A DNA stretch of 64,000 nt from Sipunculus nudus (lineage: Eukaryota > Annelida > Sipuncula > Golfingiida > Sipunculidae): the NCBI GenBank assembly GCA_026874595.1, contig CM049316.1, positions 25,133,839 through 25,197,838 on the forward strand, read 5' to 3'. Below the pieces are notes generated by a model, which did not search any database, had not been told where the DNA came from, and was given only the letters and a program-made list of their open reading frames with translations. The stretch's first letter is position 1. Each line of letters begins with the position of its first letter. Below are positions 22,520-32,801 of the stretch, piece after piece. Made by a program: the position numbers and the translations under genes.

Positions 22520-23395
22520 TTCTTCTTCTTTATCCCAAACAGATTAAGCATCAGCAGGTCCTGCAATATCTTAAGTATCACATCATCATCATCATCATTG
22601 GCGTCATTATTTTCTTCTCCTTCTCCATCACCAACAGAATTAGCATTATCAATTTAACCGAAACGTTCATCATCACATCATAACCATAGACATTTTCATC
22701 ATCTTCGTCTTCATCAGCAGCGTCAATAAAATTATCCTCAGTAAGCAATCGAAATGTTCATCATTACATAAATATCATCATCAGCTTCTTTTTCATCATC
22801 ACCAACATCATTATCATCATCAAGGTAATTGATACGTTCTGTTTCACATCACCATCATTATTATCATAATTATCACCTTCTTTTTATCCATCAGCACCTT
22901 CATAATTAGGATCAGCAGGTCAATCGATTCGTTCACCATCATATCATTATTAGGCTCTTAACGCAGCTTTTATTCAGTGCAGTCGTCCCATATCTACTTT
23001 TTTGTAACGGCTGTTTTGTACATCAAGATTATTTGGGTTCGACCACCAGGGTTTGCCCAGAGCAAATAATCGTCATCAGAGCAATGAGAACGCGGTATTG
23101 CATTGTGCATCCAGCTCCAAATTTTATACATGGGACAGCAGCTCTCGGTGGTCTGATTCTTGGCTCTGTGTCATACCCAAATATCAGCGGTTACAGGAAA
23201 GGAGATACAGAACGACTGCATTGTATAACCACTGCTTGAGGAGCGTATATATCATCACAATACCATCTCTTTCATCATCATCAGCAGCAGCAGATTCAGC
23301 AATTTTAACCGAAACATCCATCATCATCATCATCCTCGCATCATCATCAGCTTCACTATCATCAACTCTTTATTCACTAGCATAACCATCAAGCT
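22520..23395. repeat. ATC/TCA trinucleotide-rich tract, interrupted by MITE copy 3
   Basis: Imperfect CATCATCATC runs at about 22520-22930 resume at 23265-23395. The two halves are split by the family A MITE at 22970-23228, so that element appears to have inserted into or beside the tract. Ser/Ile-rich frames here are artefacts. Confidence 0.85.
22970..23228. mobile_element. MITE, family A copy 3
   Basis: Left end TTATTCAGTGCAGTCGTCCC; complement of the right end TTATACAATGCAGTCGTTC. The interior includes CGGTATTGCATTGTGCATCC and CCACCAGGGTTTGCCC, matching copies 1 and 2. Confidence 0.8.
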
Positions 23396-23771
23396 AACCC
23401 AAACACCACCTGATTATATATTAGATGCAAGTGTTATAAAGACTGTTATAATACTGTAATATTACTGAGCAGTATGTTGCTTCCGGGAACATAATGCCTC
23501 CGTTTTTTTCTTGATCCATTGTTATATGTCAGCTGTCTGACACGTGGACTGTTATGACGTGATGTAGTTCTTTTGTGTCTAGTATAATTAATGACCTTCT
23601 GGCTGTGGTATTTTTGCCACCTGTAGCCTTTTTTTTAACAACAAATAAAAAAGGACAAATTACAGTGTGATATATGACATTACCTTCTATTGGGAATTTC
23701 TTTACTGTTTACTGCACAATACTTACATTAATAATTAGAGGTGCAAGTGTTTATATGAACGGACGGCTGTA

Positions 23772-23772
<1 letters not shown>

Positions 23773-23833
<61 letters not shown>
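23773..23833. repeat. (AT)n microsatellite with central TTTA interruption
   Basis: Two AT runs separated by TTTATTTATTTA. Confidence 0.95.
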
Positions 23834-24127
23834 CATGAGAACTCAGCGATTACTAATTTCATCCCATGGTTCCCTTATGAATCATCATAACCAATAATAC
23901 AAACTGCATGATGAATCTTGAAGCAAGTTTTCCGTTAATATAGATAGAGCATTTATAGACTGCCGTTCATCGCTCTCGTCGATAAACTAACCTAGTGGGG
24001 TTGCATGCATGTTCTTTTTGTTCATAAGAACGAAAATTCCATATGTAATTTAAAATTTAAAATTTATTAATAATGAAGATTTCATTCAGACATCAATGCC
24101 GTTTTCCTCTGTTTTCCCTGTATATAA

Positions 24128-24310
24128 GAAAGTCATAGCCTAGTGGTTGAGGAACTGGACTCTCTTGTTGGAGTTCCGCGAGCGCCTCAAAGCAAAAATG
24201 GGGAAAATTAGACATTGTCTCAGTGTATGTAAACGAAGGTAATAACTCGATTATTCCAAGCACAATTGTACGCCAGGAAGATTTAACCTTACATTTAACT
24301 GTTATCCGAC
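24128..24310 (+). mobile_element. Possible tRNA-derived SINE
   Basis: 24136-24146 reads TAGCCTAGTGG, a perfect fit to the RNA polymerase III box A (TRGYNNANNGG). It is followed by GGAACTGGACTCTC and a weak box-B-like GGAGTTCCGCG about 35 bases on. A functional tRNA would need a proper T-loop, so this is more likely a SINE head. The right limit is arbitrary. Confidence 0.35.
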
Positions 24311-25439
24311 ATATCCTTCAAAATGCAAGTAATAAAAAAGGTTATGTGACACTTGAAAGGCTGCTCTGTGCCTCCTGCAGTATATGCAGTATCTGAAAAA
24401 AAATATGGTCGTAACAGGTAATTTGTGTAAAATAAACGTTGTTGATGCGTATAACTAGTCTGACAAAATTAAAGACAATTGACATGATTTTATTGTTTTT
24501 GTGTTGTTAGTGAATGAACTTCAGTGATAAACTGGGACTGGAAATCTACTCTATACTCCACACCGTGTAATACCGTATTATGAAAACCGCATTCTTTATA
24601 CGTTGTTCGGTTAAAATGCGGAAAAAAGAAAATGTGCCCGGGAGATTGAAAGGTATTTTGTGAATACAGAAGCGTGTAAGACCACACGATAAAAGGGAAC
24701 ATGGTATGTAATCTTAAAAAAAAAACTACTTAGTTAAAAAAAACTAATATCAGCTGGGAATCTTCACCTCGTACTATTAGTCTAATACCAAACAATTACC
24801 AAACTATTATTACACTATTACCTAAGGTCAGCTTTTGAAATTCAGCCTAATTGAATCACCAAGCGAAAACACGAATAGAGAAATTATTTTCTTTTTAAAT
24901 ATGAAAACATCGAGATAAAAAAATCTGCTATATGGTTTTGCCTTGTGGAAGAACCAAGAAAGCCTCCCATAAAAACTCGACAAGGGGCCAATAATATTGC
25001 AAAAACAACAATTTCTATGAATTTATCCAGTTCTGCTACTTTATGTCTATCAATTTATAAAATAAACCCATCAACGGCTAAACAAACCAATATTTGGAGA
25101 TTTCAATTAACATGGTGCATGGTAATTTAATCTATATTATTTCTAATTTGGCTTTGACTTTAGTGGTTATATCCACTGTTGATAATCATCAAATGTTTAT
25201 AAATTAAATGAGAGTTATTACCAATTAATAGGAAATACAGAAAACAAAGTGCAAAATAAAACAAGAAAATACGTTAGAGCATGTCATTAAATGTGTGTAT
25301 TATATCATTCGTCACCTGATAAAAACTGATGTATTTGGCGGTGCGTCTGTCGAAGCTGTAATCTTAGAAGAACGAAACTAGCTATATAAATAACAAAATA
25401 TATCCAATTGCCTGGCAAGGCCATATGTATGCGCTCTAT

Positions 25440-25750
25440 TAGTCAGATTCGCCCATCTGATCTGACTTGGTTAAGTGGTTGTACCGCCAGTTTAGTAAGG
25501 TGAGCGACAGGCACAGGGGAGCACTTGGAGTTCGGCCAGGTAGTCGGGCCTTCGGTTCCAGGTGTTGGGAGATCACTGTTTCTTGGTGCCCACCTAGCGG
25601 GCCTCGCGTAAAGGAGGTTGTCCCACTGACCGGCCCGTAACACGGTAATTCTCCCGCGAACACTGTCACGTTATCTGGTACCCGGATAGCCAAATATATC
25701 GCCCGCCTGCTACCGGCGGCCCCGGTATTGGACAGAGTCCAACACAACTG
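25440..25750. repeat. GC-rich repeat, possibly SINE-derived
   Basis: A sharply bounded GC-rich block of about 310 bp in AT-rich surroundings. A box-A-like TGGTTAAGTGG lies at 25468-25478 and a weak box-B-like AGTTCGGCC lies further on. Overlapping open frames on the minus strand look like no known protein. A SINE is the simplest reading. Confidence 0.35.
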
Positions 25751-26110
25751 ACGTCAGGTAATAGTGGCCAGGTACATGATTTTGCTTCACAGACGGGAAC
25801 TTGTGTGTATTTGTGTGTTTATAATATATTTATTTCAACAGATAAACTTGTTTAAAAATGTATATTGGAATCAGTTAATACATATGATTATGCGCACGTA
25901 TATTTCCTTTTTTAAAGTTGGTTTGTTGCTTCTGCCAGAAAAATAACGACCACTGTTGTTAAATAATTATACTAGCAGCATTTTATTCTACAGACAGTGT
26001 TGTAATAAAATACACTGTAATAATGACGCTTTATGATTATTGTTAAAAGATACTGTAACTTAATATGTAATTTAATTACAGTTATTCATGTTATTGTGTC
26101 GAAATGTCCC

Positions 26111-26114
<4 letters not shown>

Positions 26115-26176
<62 letters not shown>

Positions 26177-26188
26177 GGGGGGGGGGGG
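26115..26188. repeat. (GA)n tract followed by a poly-G run
   Basis: About 29 GA dinucleotides, then ATT and a run of about 12 G. It is a strongly purine-biased strand. Confidence 0.95.
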
Positions 26189-26910
26189 ACAGCAACGGTG
26201 GTTTTTTAGTTATGTGGCCATTTATATAAGTGTGCTTTGGTCTGAGTTTTTCTTTGGACGATCGTGAGTGCTTTGCGTTGATTGTGGGTGACGTGTGGGA
26301 TAGATGTGGATACATGACCACTGCTGCAAGTCCATTTTGATTTATGATTAAAGAGCTTCCTTTATTTCAAACACATGCGGTACACCCATAATTTCGAGAT
26401 GGGACCTGTGAGACCCGGTTTTTGCGTGTTCGCAAAATGGCAGCCCCCGTGGGCTGTTTCGAGAAACGACGTCAGGACCGCGGGGATACGACACGACAAA
26501 GCTAGTTTGACCCAAATCTTTTAACTAAAATAAGAATTGGTCTAATTACATAAAGGCCTTGTTTTTGATGATGTCCAACATTACAGATGGTGTTTTTTTT
26601 TTTGTTACGGAGATTGACGTAAATCTGTAGGGTTGAAGTACGGACCCAGACCAGTAATAACCGCTGGTGTACTTCCTCGATCTTCATTTAGAAATGAAAG
26701 GGCACTGGTCATTTGTGAGAAAAAGAATAAAACATAAAGCTGGATGATGCAGCATTGTTGGTATATATTGGTACCTGTGTGTGTATTTTATAGCGTATAA
26801 CCAGATCAGTTAATATCAATGCCCAAGAGTCATGTGCTGTTATCAGATACATGATACTTGACGTGGTTAGTGCTTGACCAGTATCTTGATACAATGTCGG
26901 CTTGCTTATA

Positions 26911-27382
26911 TACTGTGGTTAGCGTTTTGGTGATGAGGGTTTCAATTTCGCGATATTCGCGTAGGGAATACCATCGAGAAATAAATCTTTCATGAATGAA
27001 GTGCAACATCTGCACAGGTGAACAGTATTCCATTATTTCTAAAGACTCTTAGGGCATGTCACGTGTATTGAGCCGTTAGAGTCAATATTGGTCTACATTT
27101 TTTGTTTTCCATAATTCAAAGATTGATAATTAAATAATAATATCAATACTTCTGTGTTTTTTGCCATTATTGCATGAAGAATTTCCACCTGTGCGATGCT
27201 CCCTTGGCTCCTCGTGCAACTGTTAAGATTCTGCGTGCATATCAGGTTACTAATATGATAAATGTTATGTACATTGTGAACGTCAGTGTAAGGTAAATTT
27301 TGAAAATGAAGCCCTCGCAAAACATTTAAAAAAATGAAAATCGCGAATATTTCACCTCACGAATATGAAGCAAATCACAGTA
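26911..27382. mobile_element. MITE, CGCGAA family copy 1
   Basis: Termini TACTGTGGTT and AATCACAGTA form a 10-bp inverted repeat with one mismatch. Inside, GGGTTTCAATTTCGCGATAT near the left is mirrored by GAAGCCCTCGC and ATCGCGAATATTTC near the right. 472 bp, non-coding. It shares its left sub-terminal block with the copy at 30343-30720. Confidence 0.75.
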
Positions 27383-28439
27383 TTTTCACCATGCTCTTGC
27401 TAACCTAAATGCAACACACACACACATGCGTGGGCGAACATCATACAATTCTCTCGGCATTACGACCACATCAATAGTACGTCCTTTTTTTGGTTCTGCT
27501 CAGGATATGATTATACCGTTCTTTAAGTGGGAACATGACACTTTGCTGGCGGCCCCTACTATCATGCGGCTATATATTTCGCCGTTTGTATGTTTTGTTG
27601 CTAGGAAAAACGTCATCGCTTCAGCTTCAACGCTCCATTCGAGAAAGTAACCAGGATGCATTATAAATATGGAGAAACTTTCCGGGAAACAGCTTAAGTT
27701 ATTAATTAAAAAAATAAACTAAAAACACATTTTTTCTCCGTTATTTTCAAACAAGTTTCATCAGAAGAGTCTCAAGTGCAGTATACAAACCACTGGCGGT
27801 CGTGAAAAGAGCTAGTTTTGAGAGTTACAAATAGATTGCAAAATAGTAAATACATTTGACCATACTGTTATTAGTAATATTGATGGTGTATATCTTAGGG
27901 GATAATTAGCATAAATAACCCCCCTTCCAATCGCCTGTTAATATAATATATTTCTTTTGGTATAGGAATTTTGAAAGCCCCTACATGTTGTTGACGTCAG
28001 AATCCATTTATGTGGGGACTGGCTCCATGCCTCACAAATGCCAGCACCATCTGTGAGAATTTTAGTTACTAATAATTATCGCAAAATTTCACTTTGTTTC
28101 ATGATATTTCCAAATTCAACTCATAGACATACACATTTTCGTATTTTTATCAGATACATATTTGATTCTGCAGGTTAAGGTAAAATATTATGAAAAACCT
28201 ATTGGTCAGTTTTCTGAAATGTTTTATTTTTCTTTCTCCTAAGGTTAAAATATCATATAAAAACCAACCACAAGTGTCCATTTTCAACATTATATACTGC
28301 AAAAACAATGTTATTTCTTTATTTCTAAGAAGGCATGACATGTAGATATCATATGCATAATATAACACATTTATATAGCTACATACAATACAAGTTAGTA
28401 GACACAAATGTATAAAGTACAGGCAATTCAAATATAAAT

Positions 28440-28670
28440 ACATCAGGGGCGTAATTTCCATTCGCAATGTGTGGACTTCGCACTCTTCCTCCCCCCCCCC
28501 CCCCCCCCCCAACACACACACAGGCCCTTGAAATGGAGTGCACCAGCCCATGCTTTCTGATTTTTGTGTGATAATTATAATAAGTGTTAGTGGTTCCAAA
28601 CTCAATTTTTTTTTTTTGGGGGGGGGGGAGGGGGGTCCCAAATCGGTTGTGTAGGGAATTAAAAAAAATT
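28440..28670. repeat. Repeat with poly-C and poly-G runs
   Basis: Begins CAGGGGCGTAATTTCC, carries about 20 C at 28491-28510 and about 10 G at 28618-28628. A similar GACGCCCCTGAAC phrase next to C/G runs lies near 38570-38625, so this is a dispersed low-complexity-bearing repeat. The long minus frame through it is spurious. Confidence 0.6.
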
Positions 28671-28910
28671 GTCCAAATGTATGCAATATTGAAGCAATCT
28701 GAGAATAAAATAACAGGTTAAAGTATCGATTCAGAAACCGAAAAGAGGTAAAAATGCTGAGGTAAAGAGGTAAAGAATTCTGATCTATGAAACCTAATCA
28801 AGCATATTTTACAGGAGTCTCTTTTATTGTGCGCAGAAGTCTTGCCTGTGTCTGTGTAGTGCAAACATAGTTCGTTGCCATGGGAGACGAGCGAGTTGGC
28901 CCGGCCCACC

Positions 28911-29587
28911 TGTAGGGTCTGACGTGTAGAAACACAGTGCTCATGCTAATCTGGAATTTTCTGGGCTGGTCGCTCTCTATGAGTGCGTGTCTTGTATTGT
29001 TCTTTGGGCGCGTGTGTTTTATGTATTGTTGGGTTCTTTGGATTGTTTGTGAAATAGAAGTTTCTAGGCTTTATGATGAGAAGCTATAAATTAGGGGCTG
29101 TGTTTAGAGCCAAGAAGGGAGGAGAGAGAAATATTCCAGCGTACACGGAAGAGTGTGAGTCATTTTATGGACCTTTCCGATAATTGAAGCAGTTATAGAT
29201 CTTCTTCGAAATTTGTAACGGATTTTATATAGTCTTCAGTTTGCCTTTGGGCAATTTTCACTTTTGGATTACAACAGATTGGTTTTGTGATTGAATTGGA
29301 TTATTATTCTCTGAGAAGATTTATGTGAACTGTTCATCGGGATTATACGTTTTAAAGGACTTGTTGTCGCTGTGAAAGTGGCGGTATCCAGGTACTGTAA
29401 ACTTTATTAATTATACTGTGTAATTGCATTGATTTGCTGTTGTAATGTTGATATACCGTGTAATTGTATTGATTTAGTGTATTGTAATGTTACAATTGTT
29501 TTAAGAATAAATTATAATTATTTGTTAACAAAAAACCGCTGACTTATTTATTCATTCCCCTAGATATTTCACGCTGCCTAGTGTTAC
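28911..29587 (+). mobile_element. Possible solo LTR
   Basis: Begins TGTAGGGTCTG and ends TGTTACA, i.e. TG...CA-type ends. It contains a TATA-like CTATAAATTA near 29086 and an AATAAATT polyadenylation-like signal near 29505. A 39-bp imperfect tandem (GTGTAATTG(C/T)ATTGATTT) lies at about 29417-29475. No target duplication is convincing and no second copy is in the window, so LTR identity is a structural guess. Confidence 0.3.
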
Positions 29588-30342
29588 AGAATTAGATTTT
29601 TTTAAAATCTCAATAACAAAATTTATGCTCGTCACGACTACGTGATCTGTTGTCATTAGGTTCAGTAACACATACTTTAAGTACATATAAGGACATATAA
29701 AGTACAAATTGATATGTTTTACGATAAACCACAAGGCATGCTGCCACGTAAATGCTGTTTGTTGGTGACTTTAAACTTTTCACATAGATAAATATAAATC
29801 AGGTGATAGAGGAATACAGGCTGTATATTTTAAAACCTCAAGAACCATGAAATGACAGATACATTCGAACATAAGTCGAATAAGTTAGCTTTTTTTCTGA
29901 CACCAGTTATGACTTGTCGTGCTGTCTTATGATAATATTGATACTTATGGTTATGCCTTGCACAAGTATATTCATGTTTTTTGCTAGTAGACCTTCAAAA
30001 CCCCCATTTTCTCTACGTCATTTGCTGCTCCCATCTACCGGTGTTAATGTGAACTAGAATATGTGGCTCGAACACTGGTCAGACAACTGTTCCAGAGGCC
30101 ATTTTGTATGACGTGCCTGAAATATACCCTGTGCAAGATACTGTTTTCGGAGTCAGGTACTTGACAGGCTCGTGGGGTTAGAAAGACTGACCTGTGATAC
30201 TGCAAATCACACTATGGTAATGACAGGTATGTTTAAGCAAATGTTTTATTAAATGGGGTTAGCCCGAACCTATGGTTGAGGGTGAGTTCTCCACACAGTG
30301 GCGTTCTCTAGGTTATGGTAAGGATTATTCTCGGCCCCCACA

Positions 30343-30720
30343 TACTGTACTTGCCTTTTTGTTCGCGAGGGTTTCAATTTCGCGATATTCGCGAAATGAC
30401 ATCAAGAAAATAATATTTTCGTGAATCGAGGTCACATCGTCGAAGGCAAGACGGAAGGAAATTGATTGCTATTATAAATGATGTTATTTAAAAAAATTAT
30501 CAGCTAATATTGAGCAGCGATTTCTGTTCGTTCTATGTTCACTCGGGTCCCCGAGCAATCGTCACGATAATGCGCACGTATTATTTAGTATAATTAATGC
30601 ATATAATAATTGATATGCTCTGTGTGTATGAGTTAATGGTGTGACCGCGAAAATGGAACCCTCGCGAAACAACCAAAACATGAAAAAGGGCACAATTGTA
30701 ATATGAAGCCAACAACAGTA
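30343..30720. mobile_element. MITE, CGCGAA family copy 2
   Basis: Left terminus TACTGTACTT, complement of the right terminus TACTGTTGTT. The left sub-terminal block CGAGGGTTTCAATTTCGCGA is mirrored by ATGGAACCCTCGCGAAA. 378 bp, non-coding. A degenerate fragment of the family (TTATTTTCGCGATAATTTCC) lies at about 46270-46345. Confidence 0.75.
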
Positions 30721-31019
30721 TGCGCACCGCATGCTTATAAAGTAAACCTCGCCTTACGAACACCTCAGTTTTGCGACTACCTCTAAATAAAGGCGACATG
30801 TTCACGGTCCCGATCTTGTTGCTTTTTTATGAGAGCTCGCTCCTTTGAGGGTATCGGCATGTTTCTTCAGATGTGGAGATTTATAACCGGGGGGCTGAGC
30901 CTCCAAATTATATGATAGAACGACATAAGGTGTACCAGTATTCCTCAATTTACAGTTAGTTCATCTCCTGAACAGGATTGTAATAGACTAACCCGTCCCC
31001 ATATCAACCCGAGCGTACA

Positions 31020-31038
31020 CACACACACACACACACAG

Positions 31039-31086
<48 letters not shown>
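31020..31086. repeat. (CA)n-(AT)n compound microsatellite
   Basis: About nine CA dinucleotides pass into about 20 AT dinucleotides. Confidence 0.95.
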
Positions 31087-31090
<4 letters not shown>

Positions 31091-32787
31091 ACTATTGGCC
31101 CCTAAGCTGCCCCTATAATAAGTTATGGACCCCAGGAAATGATGAGGAGGTTGGATATCTGATTAAACGTCTTTTCTAAAAAGATAATCATAAGAATATA
31201 TTTTCCATATTAGAGCGTCGTTTATTCAATCCCGTTTATTCGAATCGTTTTCCGGAAACCACTCAAATGTGTGCTCTACTATAAGGAACTGTAATATATA
31301 AAAATAAAGTTCAGAACCTCAGTTTACATTTATTTTGCCACGTTATTCGCAAGGAAATTGTATATGTATAATTATCAAGAAATATGAGTATATTCCTATA
31401 ACAACATATTTTGCAGACAGATTTTCTTATATTTCACATTAAATAAAATCTGATGAAGGAGCACAGTTATGTCTAAAATGATGGAACAAAATCCCAAATG
31501 GAAGGGAGGATTGTTTATTGTGACCAAGCGCCAGGGACCAGGTTACCATTAGGTGCCGCCATCTTTCGTAAAATACTATACTTATACATTAAGTGTGGTG
31601 TGAACTTGGAGAGGTTGTAGGATATCCCCAACAGACAATAGAATGTTCAAAATCTTCGAAAGGCCGAAAGATCTGTCCTGAACATATACTGCCAGTCTAA
31701 TAGTTAAACGTGATAAACAGGGGGCTAGAAAGGTCGTGTCAGACACTGAACTTCGCTTTATTTCGAATATCGTTTAGCCCCTAAAAACCTTAAAACCACT
31801 TAACTAAGTGCCGACCAGACTCTGGATCATTCTAGCACCAGCGGAAGAGTGGGAAGGACTGTAGATTCCCGGATGTTGACCATCCTTCTTTACAATAGGT
31901 GTGGCCTATTCATGGGTCAGTCCAAATAAAGATGAGGGGTATTAGGCCTGATATCTTACAAGGTGACCTGGATGAAAGTCTGACTGCGTTTAGCTTTCCC
32001 CCCTTAATTTTCTAATTGGCTGTCATTTTTAAGGCTGTCATACTTGCTTACTTATATGTGAAAGGGACATATGTAATTTTCTTATCAACAAATTGATTTA
32101 CAGTGTCAAATTAAGGCTGTGTAACACTCTACAGCTGTTTAAACACCTATATGTCGCCTCCTGGGTCCTTGTGCCTCCTTCAAACTTATTGATGGCATAT
32201 TTTCTGATGCGTGTCTCTGTTTACTTGGCAACGGGACTCAATTATTTCGGATATACCCATTCTGACGTTTTTGTCTGGAACTCCTTGTAAACAGTTTGTT
32301 TCTTATTACATTATATGGCGTTATGTAACAATAATTACACAGGAAAACGTCCATTATTTTATACTCTGCGCACTTGTTAGGCCGTGAGATCTGTTAACTC
32401 AGCATATCTTACACCAGGGTTTAAGAAATGCTCCCTTAAGTGTTCGACTGTAAGCTGCTTTGGTGTTTATTAAAAATATAATAAAGTCCTCACGTTTTTA
32501 TGCTGTTGATAGTTAACTCGCTCTCTCTCTCTTTTCAAAGTCGTCATTCAATATTTTCTACGTCACACACACGTATACACAAAAACAGTAAGAGGTTATA
32601 TTCCCTCCACATACACGTATTAATGCGCTCACAAAGATACTAAATACCGCAAATATATACTCAAATAATGTCAGATAACTTAAATTACTGTGCCATCTCC
32701 ATCCACATATCTGTCTTTGTCCCTCTTCACCACAACAAAAGCAATACTCTGTACATGTTAATATATAAAGAGAAGGCAGAGGTACCT

Positions 32788-32793
32788 TTTATT
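32788..32793 (-). terminator. Polyadenylation signal of the left carboxypeptidase gene
   Basis: AATAAA on the minus strand, 8 bases beyond the TAA stop codon. Cleavage would be expected 10-30 bases further on, giving an unusually short 3' UTR of roughly 25-45 bases. Confidence 0.6.
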
Positions 32794-32801
32794 TAATTTG
32801 T

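Larger units (their letters stand above)
23834..32787. other. Gene-poor region left of the carboxypeptidase pair
   Basis: No exon can be supported in about 9 kb. Contents listed separately are a tRNA-like SINE head, a GC-rich repeat, a (GA)n tract with a G-run, two CGCGAA MITEs, a poly-C/poly-G repeat and a possible solo LTR. A CAGT-family fragment (CCCGTTTATTCGAATCG) lies near 31220-31290. Confidence 0.5.

Noticed and set aside
28150-28686. 178-codon open frame on the minus strand
   Set aside because: It runs through poly-C and poly-G tracts, has a proline/lysine-homopolymer and Gly-run composition, and overlaps a dispersed repeat.
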